This document shows positions 1 through 8,259 of a stretch of DNA of 64,000 bases, piece after piece. The stretch's first letter is position 1. Every line of letters starts with the position of its first letter. Below the pieces are notes generated by a model, which worked only from the letters and a program-made list of their open reading frames with translations, was not told the DNA's origin and did not search any database. Made by a program: the position numbers and the translations under genes. The DNA is from CAZGSV01 sp964528605 (GTDB taxonomy: Bacteria > Armatimonadota > Zipacnadia > CAZGSV01), in contig CAZGSV010000005.1 of assembly GCA_964528605.1 (NCBI GenBank), positions 14,773 to 78,772 of the forward strand, given 5' to 3'.

Positions 1-1877
1 GCAGCCTGCGTCCATTCGGCCGCCATAGTCACCGGCGAGCCCGGGATCGGGTAGGGGTCCGCGGAGAAGATGTCGCACGTGTGCGCGTAGAAGGGAAAGA
101 TACTGGTTACAAAGTGGACGATGAAGCAGGGATGGTCCGGGTCTTGGTCGCGAAAGACCTCATAGAAGCGCCGCAGGTGGGGCACCATCTCCTTAGGACG
201 CTCGTCGTTAAGATACCAAGCCATCATGGCCGGATGATCCTTCCACTTCGCGATGACATTGCGGGCGCGCTGGTAAGCCTGCGCCCACTCCTGCTCTGTA
301 CCGCCGCCCGAGGGGTAGAGGCCGTTGACGTCGAAGATCACATGCACGCCGTACTGCTGCGCCGTGTCGAGAAACGCGCGCAGTTCCTCATCCTTCCAAC
401 CGTACATCCCATAGTTGAGCACGGAGTTGAAAGGGCTCTCGCCGATCTCACGCACTTGCCCCACCCCGGAAATGTAGGAGCCGATCGGCAGGAACGGCTT
501 GCCCTGGTGGACCATGCGCCCGTAGTCATCTATGTAGTAGTCGAGCGCCTTCACTTCTTCGGCGGAGAGGCGCCGGAGCGCGAAGGAATCGCTCGCGTAC
601 TGCTCGCCGTTCTGTCTGTCCACGACCGCGATCTCGAGCCGGCACGGGCGCTCGCCAACGGCCGCGGCAGGCAGATCCAGGAACATTATGCTCGAGGGGC
701 CGAAGACCTGCTTGCTCGCGCGCACTTGACCTGAGCCCTGCTCGACAATGCGCGCGCGTAGCGCCATCCGCTCCCGCCCTTGCGGCGTCGCGTACAGGCT
801 CACCTTGGCCTTGATCTGCTTGAGGCCCGGAAACACATAGCCGCGGTAGCGCGGGGCCTGCACCCTAACGCGCATGACGTCGGGCAGGCTGACCGCCCGC
901 TCATAGGCATACAGGAGCGCGCCCGTGGTTGCGTCGGTCACTTGCCACCGCAGGCGGTTCCCCTCGACGCTCTGCCTAAGCCCAAAGGTCAGGTCAGCGC
1001 GGGCCGTTTGCCTGGGCGCAAGCGCCAAGGTGGCCTGGGCGCGCGGCGCGGAGGGCTCCACTGCGTCCGACAGTTCGCAGGCGTAAGCGCCTTGGTTGCC
1101 TGCCAACTCGGTTATGGCGATCCAACTTTCATTGCCCGGCCCCAGCGCCGGCTCCTTGAGGCCGACCGCGGCGACCTCCAGCGCACTGCCGGGGATCACC
1201 AAGTAGCCGTAGTTGTCGGGATTGGCCCAGTCACCGGCGGTGTACTGCCAGTCGTCGTCCTCGTCTCCGCCCACGGTGCGCAATCGCTCGAAGTTGATCC
1301 GCCAGCGCATTTGCGCCAGCGGTGAGCGGGATATGCCCACGCTGCGGAAGGGCACCGCCAACTCAAAGCGCCACTCTCCGGCCCCGACCTGCGCCGCCGC
1401 CCGCAACATGTGAAAGTTGGACGCCTCCACACCGGGGATGGTCATCTCCTTGGCCCCGGCCGAGTTGACCCTTATCTGGTAGATGCCCTTGCTGGCGCCG
1501 GTTGGGTCGAGGTTGAACTCGATGCAGTCGTCGCCCCAGATGTCCTTGTTGTCTTCTTTGACGCTAGCCCGCAAACGCTCCGGCAAGGGCTCCCTGCAAA
1601 CGACCGCCAGGTAGAGCGTTTCCGCGTCGCTCAGGGCGCGGATCTCGGTGGGCTGGGCGGCGGGCCGGCCGTTGCTCTCCACAACGAAGCCGCCGGAGGG
1701 CTGCGCGGACTGCCAGACAGCGTCGGAGAGATCGCCGTCTATCACCGGTGGGGTCTCTGCGGTCGCGGCCACCAGCGTCTTCCGCTCTACACCCACCAGG
1801 GTCAGGTCCGCGTTCGCCGCGCCCATGGCGGCAGCGAGTACGACAGGTAGGAACAACAGGCAAGCGTGTCGTCTCAA
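1..1877 (-). CDS. Secreted CBM9-like / TIM-barrel glycosidase-like protein (3' end cut by window edge)
   Basis: Exported carbohydrate-active protein; 625 codons are visible and the C-terminus lies outside the window. A signal peptide (about residues 1-22) is followed by a CBM9/DOMON-like domain (about 30-190, with the motif WGDDCIEFNLDP), a beta-sandwich region, and from about residue 470 a TIM barrel. Glu559 in the motif WYLNDE is the likely acid/base by analogy with clan GH-A enzymes. Domain order and wording match the complete paralogue just upstream (1949-4423), so this is a tandem duplicate and probably co-transcribed with it (71 bp gap). The start is taken as TTG at 1877-1875, with GAGGTGA at 1889-1883 5 nt upstream and the same signal-peptide length as the paralogue. 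Substrate is unknown. Confidence 0.85.
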   Translation of the reverse strand, partial: MRRHACLLFLPVVLAAAMGAANADLTLVGVERKTLVAATAETPPVIDGDLSDAVWQSAQPSGGFVVESNGRPAAQPTEIRALSDAETLYLAVVCREPLPERLRASVKEDNKDIWGDDCIEFNLDPTGASKGIYQIRVNSAGAKEMTIPGVEASNFHMLRAAAQVGAGEWRFELAVPFRSVGISRSPLAQMRWRINFERLRTVGGDEDDDWQYTAGDWANPDNYGYLVIPGSALEVAAVGLKEPALGPGNESWIAITELAGNQGAYACELSDAVEPSAPRAQATLALAPRQTARADLTFGLRQSVEGNRLRWQVTDATTGALLYAYERAVSLPDVMRVRVQAPRYRGYVFPGLKQIKAKVSLYATPQGRERMALRARIVEQGSGQVRASKQVFGPSSIMFLDLPAAAVGERPCRLEIAVVDRQNGEQYASDSFALRRLSAEEVKALDYYIDDYGRMVHQGKPFLPIGSYISGVGQVREIGESPFNSVLNYGMYGWKDEELRAFLDTAQQYGVHVIFDVNGLYPSGGGTEQEWAQAYQRARNVIAKWKDHPAMMAWYLNDERPKEMVPHLRRFYEVFRDQDPDHPCFIVHFVTSIFPFYAHTCDIFSADPYPIPGSPVTMAAEWTQA

Positions 1878-1948
1878 CCGAGTCACCTCGAATCAGATTC
1901 TCCGGGTCTGCGCCTGATCGAGCAACCGCGGGCCGCGCTTAGAGCCAT

Positions 1949-4423
1949 CTACTCCAAGCGCAACACCCTCACGCCCAGCGCGGGCAACCGCAGCGCCACA
2001 GCATCGCCCCGCCCCTCGAAGGAATCGCCGCTCAAGACGTCCAGCGCGCCGTCGCACCGTATCCCGCCGGCCAGCCGCGCCCATCCGAGCCAAGGATGCC
2101 TCTCGCCGTTGACCACGAACAGGTAGACCTTGCCCTGGTACTGCTTGGCCATGCAGTGGACCGCCTCCGGCTTGGGCGAGAAGGTGGGCGGGGGCGGCTC
2201 GTTGGGCGACAGGATCACCGGCTCCAGCGACTGCACCTCGCGGCAGAGGTCCTGCATCCAAGCCCACATCTCCGGATACTGGGGCAACTGCCGCATGTTG
2301 TAGTAGACCCAGTAGACGATCCCCTTTGCGCCGTGCACCAGCGTCAGCCAGGTCATGCAGCGCTCCTCTTCGTAGTTGGGCGCCCGGCCCGTTTTCAACT
2401 CGTTGGCGGTGGGAATGCGGCCCCGCCCCACGCCCAGCGAGGGGTCCTCAGGCCCCATCATCTGGTACCACCCGAACGCCTGGGGCACGGACCATGCGGC
2501 GCCTTCCCCGTCCATGGCTTCCACCGCCGCCTGGGTCCAATCGGAGACTGCCGTTACAGGCGTGTTGGGCACCGGGTAGGGATCGGGCGCCAGCAGGTCG
2601 CAGGTGTGCGCGTACATGTAGTAGATGGAAGGACGGTTATGCACAATGAGGCACGGATGATCGGGGTCGTTGTCGCGGAACGTCTGGTAGGAGCGCTTGA
2701 GTTGCGGAATCACCTCGGGTCCCCGCTCGTCGTTGAGGTACCACGCTATCAACGCCGGATGGCCTCTCCACCGCGCTATCAGTCGTCTGGCCTCCGCCAT
2801 GGCCTGGTCCCATTCCTCCGGCGTGCCGGCCGATGCCGGGTACAGGTCCTTCGCGTCAAAGATGACGTGAACGCCGAGTTGCCCGGCGGTGTCGAGGTAG
2901 GTCTGCAACTGTTCCTCGCTCCAACCGGTCATGCTGTAGCAAAGCATGGTATTGAAGGGGCTGTTGCCGACTTCCCTCAGATGCTCGAGGCTGCTGCCGC
3001 CGTAGAAGCCGATGGGAAGGAAAGGCTTGCCGTTGTGCAGCAGGCGGCCGTGCCCGTCAATGTAGTAGGCAAGCCCCTTGACCTGCTCGGCGGATAGACG
3101 CTTGAGGCTGAACGACTCCGAGACAATCTCCTCCCCGCTTTGGGTGTAGAGCAGCGTTATCCCCAAGCGGCAAGGACGCGCCCCCACGGCGCTGGCGGGC
3201 AGTGTGACCATGTTCACGGGGCCCGGTGAGGCAATGTCGCGGGTCGCCCGCACTTCATCCGACTCCTCCTCGACGACCTGGGCCCGCAGCGTCGTCTGCC
3301 GGCGCCCGTGCTCGTTGCCGAACACGGTCACCTTCGCCTCGATGTCCCGGAGATCGGGAGTAACGTAGCCCCGGTAGCGCGGCGCCCACAGCCGCACTCG
3401 CATGACCTCCGCCAGAACGACAGCCTCGCTGAAGGTGTAGAGCGCTTCGCCCGTGGCTCCGTCCATGAGCCGCCAGAGGATGGTCCGCCTCAATCCTGGG
3501 CCCTTGAAGGCAACCGGAAAGCGGGCCGGCATCGCCCTCCCCGCGGGCACGCTCGCCTCGCCTTCGCCGAGAGAAACCGACCCATCCGTGACATCCAGCA
3601 ACTGGCAGAGGTAGCGTCGTTCGCGCGGCGAGAGGTTCTTGAGCGCGAACTCCGCCTCGTTGCCGGGACCGGCGGTGGGCTGCTCGGCGCCGAGCCGGTG
3701 GGTAACCTCGACGTCGGTGCCCTGAATGACGACCTCGCCCCAGACCTCCGGGTTCGTCCAGTCGCCGGCGGTGTACTGCCAGTCGTCGTTCTCCTGAGCC
3801 TTGCCCATGTTGCGCAGGCGCTCGAAGTTGATGCGCCAGCGCAGTTGCGCCGCCGGCCGCCTCCATATCCCGAGCGCCTCGAAGGGGACGGCCACCTCCA
3901 GCACCCATTCGCTCCTCCCGACCTTGGGGGCGACGCGCAATGGGGAGGTGTCCACTAGCCCTCTTCCGGCCACCTCGAAGTACTTGGTGCCGATGCTGTT
4001 GACGGTGATCTGATAGCGACCGGCCGAGATGGTGTCCTTGCGCCCTCCGCTGGGGTCGAAGTTGATCTCGACGCAGTCGTCGCCCCACACCGCCTCGTTG
4101 TCCTTCTTGGCTTTGGCCGTCATCCGCTCCGGCTGCGGCTCGGCAAACGCGAAAGCCAGATAGAGGGTGTCCGCGTCGTTCAAGGCCATGATGGTCGTCG
4201 GTTGCCCAGCGGGGCGGCCGGTGTCCTCGTTGACGAAGTCGCCCGAGGGCTCCGCCGACCGCCAGGCGGCGTCCGACAGCTCGCCGTCAATGACGGGCGG
4301 CGTCTGCACCGCGACCGCCATGAGCACCTTTCGCTCCACGCCCACAGGGGTCAGGTCGGCGGCAGCCGGATGGCCGCCGATCAGAGAGAGGAACAGAGCC
4401 AAACAGCCGACGCCAATTCTCAC
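1949..4423 (-). CDS. Secreted CBM9-like / TIM-barrel glycosidase-like protein
   Basis: An 824-residue exported protein. Residues 1-26 form a signal peptide ending in Ala-Ala-Ala-Asp. A CBM9/DOMON-type domain follows (PPVIDGELSDAAW, WGDDCVEINFDP), then beta-sandwich segments, then a TIM barrel from about residue 475 (FLPIGFYGG). Glu566 in WYLNDERGP is the candidate catalytic acid/base; I could not fix the second carboxylate. The open frame extends upstream to 4702, but the signal peptide, the paralogue and GAGGTG at 4435-4430 place the start at GTG 4423-4421. A minus-strand promoter lies at 4443-4471. Likely role: periplasmic or cell-surface polysaccharide recognition and cleavage. The enzyme family is not firmly assigned. 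Confidence 0.85.
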   Translation of the reverse strand: MRIGVGCLALFLSLIGGHPAAADLTPVGVERKVLMAVAVQTPPVIDGELSDAAWRSAEPSGDFVNEDTGRPAGQPTTIMALNDADTLYLAFAFAEPQPERMTAKAKKDNEAVWGDDCVEINFDPSGGRKDTISAGRYQITVNSIGTKYFEVAGRGLVDTSPLRVAPKVGRSEWVLEVAVPFEALGIWRRPAAQLRWRINFERLRNMGKAQENDDWQYTAGDWTNPEVWGEVVIQGTDVEVTHRLGAEQPTAGPGNEAEFALKNLSPRERRYLCQLLDVTDGSVSLGEGEASVPAGRAMPARFPVAFKGPGLRRTILWRLMDGATGEALYTFSEAVVLAEVMRVRLWAPRYRGYVTPDLRDIEAKVTVFGNEHGRRQTTLRAQVVEEESDEVRATRDIASPGPVNMVTLPASAVGARPCRLGITLLYTQSGEEIVSESFSLKRLSAEQVKGLAYYIDGHGRLLHNGKPFLPIGFYGGSSLEHLREVGNSPFNTMLCYSMTGWSEEQLQTYLDTAGQLGVHVIFDAKDLYPASAGTPEEWDQAMAEARRLIARWRGHPALIAWYLNDERGPEVIPQLKRSYQTFRDNDPDHPCLIVHNRPSIYYMYAHTCDLLAPDPYPVPNTPVTAVSDWTQAAVEAMDGEGAAWSVPQAFGWYQMMGPEDPSLGVGRGRIPTANELKTGRAPNYEEERCMTWLTLVHGAKGIVYWVYYNMRQLPQYPEMWAWMQDLCREVQSLEPVILSPNEPPPPTFSPKPEAVHCMAKQYQGKVYLFVVNGERHPWLGWARLAGGIRCDGALDVLSGDSFEGRGDAVALRLPALGVRVLRLE

Positions 4424-4442
4424 TTGCGCCACCTCGCGCCGC

Positions 4443-4471
4443 ATTATGTGGGTCGCAGGGGGGAATGGCAA
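4443..4471 (-). promoter_or_regulatory. Promoter of the tandem CBM9/TIM-barrel genes
   Basis: Read on the minus strand, TTGCCA (4471-4466), a 17 bp spacer and CATAAT (4448-4443). Predicted transcription starts about 15 nt before the GTG start at 4423, with the GAGGTG ribosome site between. It lies back to back with the plus-strand promoter at 4650-4679. Confidence 0.6.
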
Positions 4472-4540
4472 CAGGTCCCTCGTTGCTCTGTTGAGAAGGT
4501 GCTCTTGGCCTGGCCGTGCCGGCCACGATCGCGCGGGGAT

Positions 4541-4597
4541 GTAGCGCCCGGACTCCATGCCGGGCGCAGAACGTCCGGCAGAGACGGCGGACGCTAC
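4541..4597. repeat. 57-bp palindromic element with two inner hairpins
   Basis: The outer arms GTAGCG (4541-4546) and CGCTAC (4592-4597) are complementary. Inside are two perfect hairpins: GCGCCCGG/CCGGGCGC (4544-4567, 8-nt loop) and GTCCG/CGGAC (4573-4592, 10-nt loop). The first shares its leading bases with the outer arm, so the two forms are alternative or stacked. It occupies most of the divergent intergenic region 4424-4728, which otherwise holds only the two promoters. A REP/MITE-like unit is possible. Confidence 0.5.
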
Positions 4598-4649
4598 AGG
4601 CCGCAGCTGCCGGGCTAGCGGTGTTTTCAGCAGAGCAGCCCCTCGCCGG

Positions 4650-4679
4650 TTGACTGTGCGCTCGCGCCGGAAGTAGAAT
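4650..4679 (+). promoter_or_regulatory. Promoter of the FAD oxidoreductase-thiC operon
   Basis: TTGACT (4650-4655), an 18 bp spacer and TAGAAT (4674-4679). Transcription would begin near 4686 and give a leader of about 43 nt that contains GGAG before the ATG at 4729. Confidence 0.6.
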
Positions 4680-4728
4680 CCGTACCCCCCCGAGTCAGAC
4701 AACGGGCGGTGGGTTGGAGCGATTGTGT

Positions 4729-6039
4729 ATGCCTCGGAAGTCCCAACAAGCCGGCGGTGGTAAGCGTGAGTTGCCTTACGAGGTGGTGGTGGTCGGCGGC
4801 GGGCCCGCCGGCGTTGCCGCGGCGGTCGCCTCGGCGCGCAGCGGAACGGAGACCCTTCTCCTCGAGCGCTACGGTTTCCTCGGCGGCACCGCGACCGCAG
4901 CCATGGTATCGGTCTTCATGACCTATCGCGCCGGCGAGGAGCAGATAATCCACGGCGTTTTTCAGGAGTTGGTGGACCGCCTGATCCAACTGGGCGGCTG
5001 GGGCAGCCCCAAGGCGCCCACCGCCTTCGACCAAGAGGCGATGAAGTTCGCGCTACAGGAGATGTGTGAGGAAGCCAGGGTACACCTGCTGCTGCACAGC
5101 GCCCTCTGTGGAGCGAGGCGCGCAGGCGGTAGGGTGGAAGCGCTTCAGGTCGCAAACAAGCAGGGAGTGCAGGAGATCGCGGGCGAGTGCTTTGTTGACG
5201 CCACCGGGGACGCGGACCTGAGCCACTTCGCCGGCTTCCCCACGGAGAAGGGGCGCCGGGAGGACGGCCTCACGCAGCCCATGACGCTCATCTTCCGCGT
5301 CGGCGGCGTCAACGAGGACCAGATGCCGGAGCGCGCGCAACTCAATGCCCTCTACGAGAAGGCCAAGCGCGAGGGGCGCGTCAACAATCCTCGCGAAGAC
5401 GTGCTCCTGTTCCACACGCCCAGACCCGGCCAGATAATGTTCAACACGACGCGCGTGGTGAAGCGCGACGCAACCATCCCGGAGGACCTGACGCAATCGG
5501 AGTTGCAGGCGCGCCGGCAGGTCTGGGAGATGGTTCGTTTCCTGCGTAGCGAGGTAGCAGGCTTCGAGGGGTGCTATCTGATTGACACCGGCGCCCAGAT
5601 AGGCGTGCGCGAGACCAGACGCATCATCGGCGACTACATCCTCACCGAGGACGACGTGCTGAGCGCGCGCAAGTTCGAGGACGTCATCGCCCGCGGCTCC
5701 TACTCCATTGACATCCACAACCCCGCGGGCAGCGGGACGGTCCTCAAGCAGCTGCCACCGGGCGAGTCTTACGATATCCCGCTCCGGTGCCTGCACCCCG
5801 TAGGCGCTGACAACCTCTTGGTGGGTGGCCGACCGATCTCCACCACTCACGAGGCCCACGCCTCTACCCGCATCATGCCCATCTGCATGGCCACCGGTCA
5901 GGCCGCCGGCCTGGCCGCCTCCATCTGCGCCGTGCAGGGCATCCCCGTGCAGGAACTCGACCCGGGCACGGTGCAGGGCAATCTGCTCAGCCAGGGCGCA
6001 AACTTGGGAACTCCCTCGGCAGTGAGAGAAGGCGATTGA
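4729..6039 (+). CDS. FAD-dependent oxidoreductase (FAD_oxidored family)
   Basis: A 436-residue soluble flavoprotein. The N-terminal Rossmann motif VVVVGGGPAGVAAA (about residues 20-33) and the following LLERYGFLGGTATAAMV segment are typical of the FAD_oxidored family, which holds many uncharacterised dehydrogenases. The C-terminal FAD-contact region reads LVGGRPISTTHEAHAS. No N-terminal signal is seen. ATG 4729 has GGAG 9 nt upstream; an in-frame TTG at 4714 is less likely. It is the first gene of a four-gene operon and its stop is followed after 1 nt by the GTG of the ThiC-family gene, so it probably acts in the same pathway. Substrate is unknown. Confidence 0.75.
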   Translation: MPRKSQQAGGGKRELPYEVVVVGGGPAGVAAAVASARSGTETLLLERYGFLGGTATAAMVSVFMTYRAGEEQIIHGVFQELVDRLIQLGGWGSPKAPTAFDQEAMKFALQEMCEEARVHLLLHSALCGARRAGGRVEALQVANKQGVQEIAGECFVDATGDADLSHFAGFPTEKGRREDGLTQPMTLIFRVGGVNEDQMPERAQLNALYEKAKREGRVNNPREDVLLFHTPRPGQIMFNTTRVVKRDATIPEDLTQSELQARRQVWEMVRFLRSEVAGFEGCYLIDTGAQIGVRETRRIIGDYILTEDDVLSARKFEDVIARGSYSIDIHNPAGSGTVLKQLPPGESYDIPLRCLHPVGADNLLVGGRPISTTHEAHASTRIMPICMATGQAAGLAASICAVQGIPVQELDPGTVQGNLLSQGANLGTPSAVREGD

Positions 6040-6040
6040 A

Positions 6041-7345
6041 GTGACGCAGTTAGAGGCCGCGCGCAGCGGCAAGTTAACGGATGCGACGCGCGTGGTGGCG
6101 GAAAAGGAGCGGCGCTCCCCGGAGCACATCCGGCAACTGATCGCCGCCGGCCGCGTGGTAGTGTGCGCCAACCCAAACCACGCCGGCCTGGACCCGGAGG
6201 GGATAGGCACAAGCCTGCGCGTCAAGGTCAACGCTAATATCGGTACTTCCCCTCGGGCCTCGGACCCGGCCACCGAACTGTGCAAGATCAGGATGGCGCT
6301 GGCCGCCGGCGCGGACGCCATGATGGACCTGAGCACGCACGGGGACCTGCCGGCGCTCCGGCAGCAACTGGTGGACAACTGCCCCAAACCGGTGGGCACC
6401 GTGCCCATATACGAGGCTACCATCGCTGTCATGGAGCGCGGCGCACCCCTGGAAGAGACTTCCGCGGACGACATCTTTGCGGTCATCGAGAACCACGCGC
6501 GCCAGGGCGTTGACTTCCTCACCGTCCACTGCGGGGTCACACGGGCGGGCCTGCGCGCCTTGCGCGAGCAAGGGCGCACCCTGGGCATCGTCAGTCGCGG
6601 CGGCGCCTTCCTCAAGCGCTGGATAGAAGAGCGCGAGGAGGAGAACCCACTGTATGCGCAGTACGATCGGCTGCTCGAGATCGCTCGCGAGTACGAGGTC
6701 ACGCTCAGCCTGGGCGACGGGCTGCGGCCGGGAGCGATCGCGGACGGCACCGACCGCGCGCAGATTCAGGAACTGGTGACCATCGGCGAACTCGTGCGCC
6801 GCGCGCGGCAGGCGGGCGTGCAGGCGATGGTCGAGGGCCCGGGCCACCTCAGGCTGGACCAAGTGACCGCGAACGTGGCGATGGAGAAGAGCCTGTGCGA
6901 CGGCGCTCCCTTCTATGTCTTGGGCCCCCTGGTCACTGACATCGCCACCGGCTACGACCACATCGCCGGCGCCATAGGCGGCGCGGTGGCGGCTCTGGCC
7001 GGCGCTGATTTCCTCTGCTACGTCACCCCGGCGGAGCATCTGGGCCTGCCGACTCCCGAGGACGTGCGCGACGGCGTCATCGCCGGTCGCATCGCCGCGC
7101 ACGCCGCCGACCTGGCGCACGGCAATCCCTTGGCGCTCGACTGGGACCGGCGGATGTCGGAGGCCCGCGGCGGGCTCGATTGGGAGAAGCAGGTTTCCCT
7201 GGCCATCTACCCGGACAGGGCCCGCCAGATGCTGGAGCAGCACACGCCCCAGGCCGGCCCTGACGGGTGCACCATGTGCGGCGAGTACTGCGCCTACCGC
7301 ATTGCGAGAGGCGCGGCCACCGGTACCGCGGGCGAGAAGGAATAG
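6041..7345 (+). CDS. thiC: ThiC-family radical SAM enzyme (phosphomethylpyrimidine synthase or a paralogue)
   Basis: 434 residues, the short ThiC form. ThiC converts aminoimidazole ribotide to HMP-phosphate for thiamin; the paralogue BzaF uses the same substrate to make hydroxybenzimidazole for cobamides. Family hallmarks are CANPNHAG, NANIGTSP, MDLSTHGDL, GTVPIYEA, LSLGDGLRPG and VEGPGH. The C-terminal cluster-binding cysteines are Cys410, Cys413 and Cys417, spaced C-x2-C-x3-C; the long ThiC form has C-x2-C-x4-C, and I believe short anaerobic forms share the x3 spacing. No other thiamin or cobamide gene is in the window, so ThiC versus BzaF cannot be decided here. GTG start, 1 nt after the upstream stop, so translational coupling is likely. 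Confidence 0.85.
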   Translation: MTQLEAARSGKLTDATRVVAEKERRSPEHIRQLIAAGRVVVCANPNHAGLDPEGIGTSLRVKVNANIGTSPRASDPATELCKIRMALAAGADAMMDLSTHGDLPALRQQLVDNCPKPVGTVPIYEATIAVMERGAPLEETSADDIFAVIENHARQGVDFLTVHCGVTRAGLRALREQGRTLGIVSRGGAFLKRWIEEREEENPLYAQYDRLLEIAREYEVTLSLGDGLRPGAIADGTDRAQIQELVTIGELVRRARQAGVQAMVEGPGHLRLDQVTANVAMEKSLCDGAPFYVLGPLVTDIATGYDHIAGAIGGAVAALAGADFLCYVTPAEHLGLPTPEDVRDGVIAGRIAAHAADLAHGNPLALDWDRRMSEARGGLDWEKQVSLAIYPDRARQMLEQHTPQAGPDGCTMCGEYCAYRIARGAATGTAGEKE

Positions 7346-7350
7346 ACGCC

Positions 7351-8259
7351 GTGAAGAGAGTGGTCGGCATCAGCCTCGGCTCCTCCGACCGCGACTCCAC
7401 GGCGGAACTCGACTTCCTCGGCCATCACTTCGTAGTGCAGCGGATTGGGACCGACGGCGATGAGGCCAGGTTCCAGCGCCTGATGCAGGAATACGACGGC
7501 AAGGTGGACGCGCTCTGCTTCGGCGGGGGGGACCTGTACCTGGTGGCCGCAGGCCGCCGCTATCCCCTGCGGTCCACGCAACGGCTGATTCGGGGCGTGC
7601 GCCAAACGCCCGTGCTCGATGGCGTGGGGCTTAAGCACGCCCTCGAGGCGGCCACCGTCAGCTGGCTCCAGAACGAGCGGGTAGTGGATTTTAGCTCTGC
7701 GCGCGTGTTCCTGGTCTGTGCGGTGGACCGCTACGGGCTGGCCGAGGCTCTGGCTCGCGTCGCTAAGCGGATGGTCATCGGCGACCTGATGTTCGGCTTG
7801 GGGATAGGCGTGCCCCTCACTTCCCTGCGCCAGTTGAACGTGGTCGCACGCCTGCTGCTTCCTATCATCGCCCACGTGCCGTTCGAGTGGCTCTATCCCA
7901 CCGGCGAACGACAACGGGTCATCGTCCCGAAGTGGAGCAGGTACTATCAGTGGGCCGACGTCATCGCCGGCGACTTCCTCTTCATCCGCAGGCACATGCC
8001 CGAGCGGCTGGAGGGCAAGGTGATTCTCACCAACACCACGACGCCCGAGGATGTTGGACTGCTGCGCGAGCGCGGCGTGCGCCTGCTGGTGACCGGCACT
8101 CCCCGCATCGGGGGCCGTACCTTCGGCACCAACATCCTCGAGGGCATGCTGGTGGCGGCCGCCGACGGCCAAGGGCCGCTGCCCGCCGAGGAGTACCTCG
8201 CGCGGTTGCGCCAAGCAGGTTGGCAGCCCACGGTGGAGCGCTTGCAGGAGTCGAAATAG
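7351..8259 (+). CDS. Conserved protein resembling those annotated quinate 5-dehydrogenase
   Basis: 302 residues, soluble, function not established. From memory it resembles a conserved family labelled quinate 5-dehydrogenase in anaerobic Firmicutes, but I see no classical NAD-binding signature and would not rely on that name. Visible features are VVGISLGSSDRD at the N-terminus, CFGGGDLYL, a central VIGDLMFGLGIGVPL and a C-terminal GGRTFGTNILEGM that may bind a phosphate. The GTG start at 7351 has AAGGA 9 nt upstream and lies 5 nt after thiC; the stop overlaps the next start by one base (TAGTG). Its tight placement suggests a role linked to the ThiC product or the amidohydrolase. Confidence 0.6.
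   Translation: MKRVVGISLGSSDRDSTAELDFLGHHFVVQRIGTDGDEARFQRLMQEYDGKVDALCFGGGDLYLVAAGRRYPLRSTQRLIRGVRQTPVLDGVGLKHALEAATVSWLQNERVVDFSSARVFLVCAVDRYGLAEALARVAKRMVIGDLMFGLGIGVPLTSLRQLNVVARLLLPIIAHVPFEWLYPTGERQRVIVPKWSRYYQWADVIAGDFLFIRRHMPERLEGKVILTNTTTPEDVGLLRERGVRLLVTGTPRIGGRTFGTNILEGMLVAAADGQGPLPAEEYLARLRQAGWQPTVERLQESK

Noticed and set aside
81..734. Plus-strand frame at the left edge
   Set aside because: It is antisense to the partial CBM9/TIM-barrel gene, whose minus-strand frame is open from 1877 to the edge and matches its paralogue.
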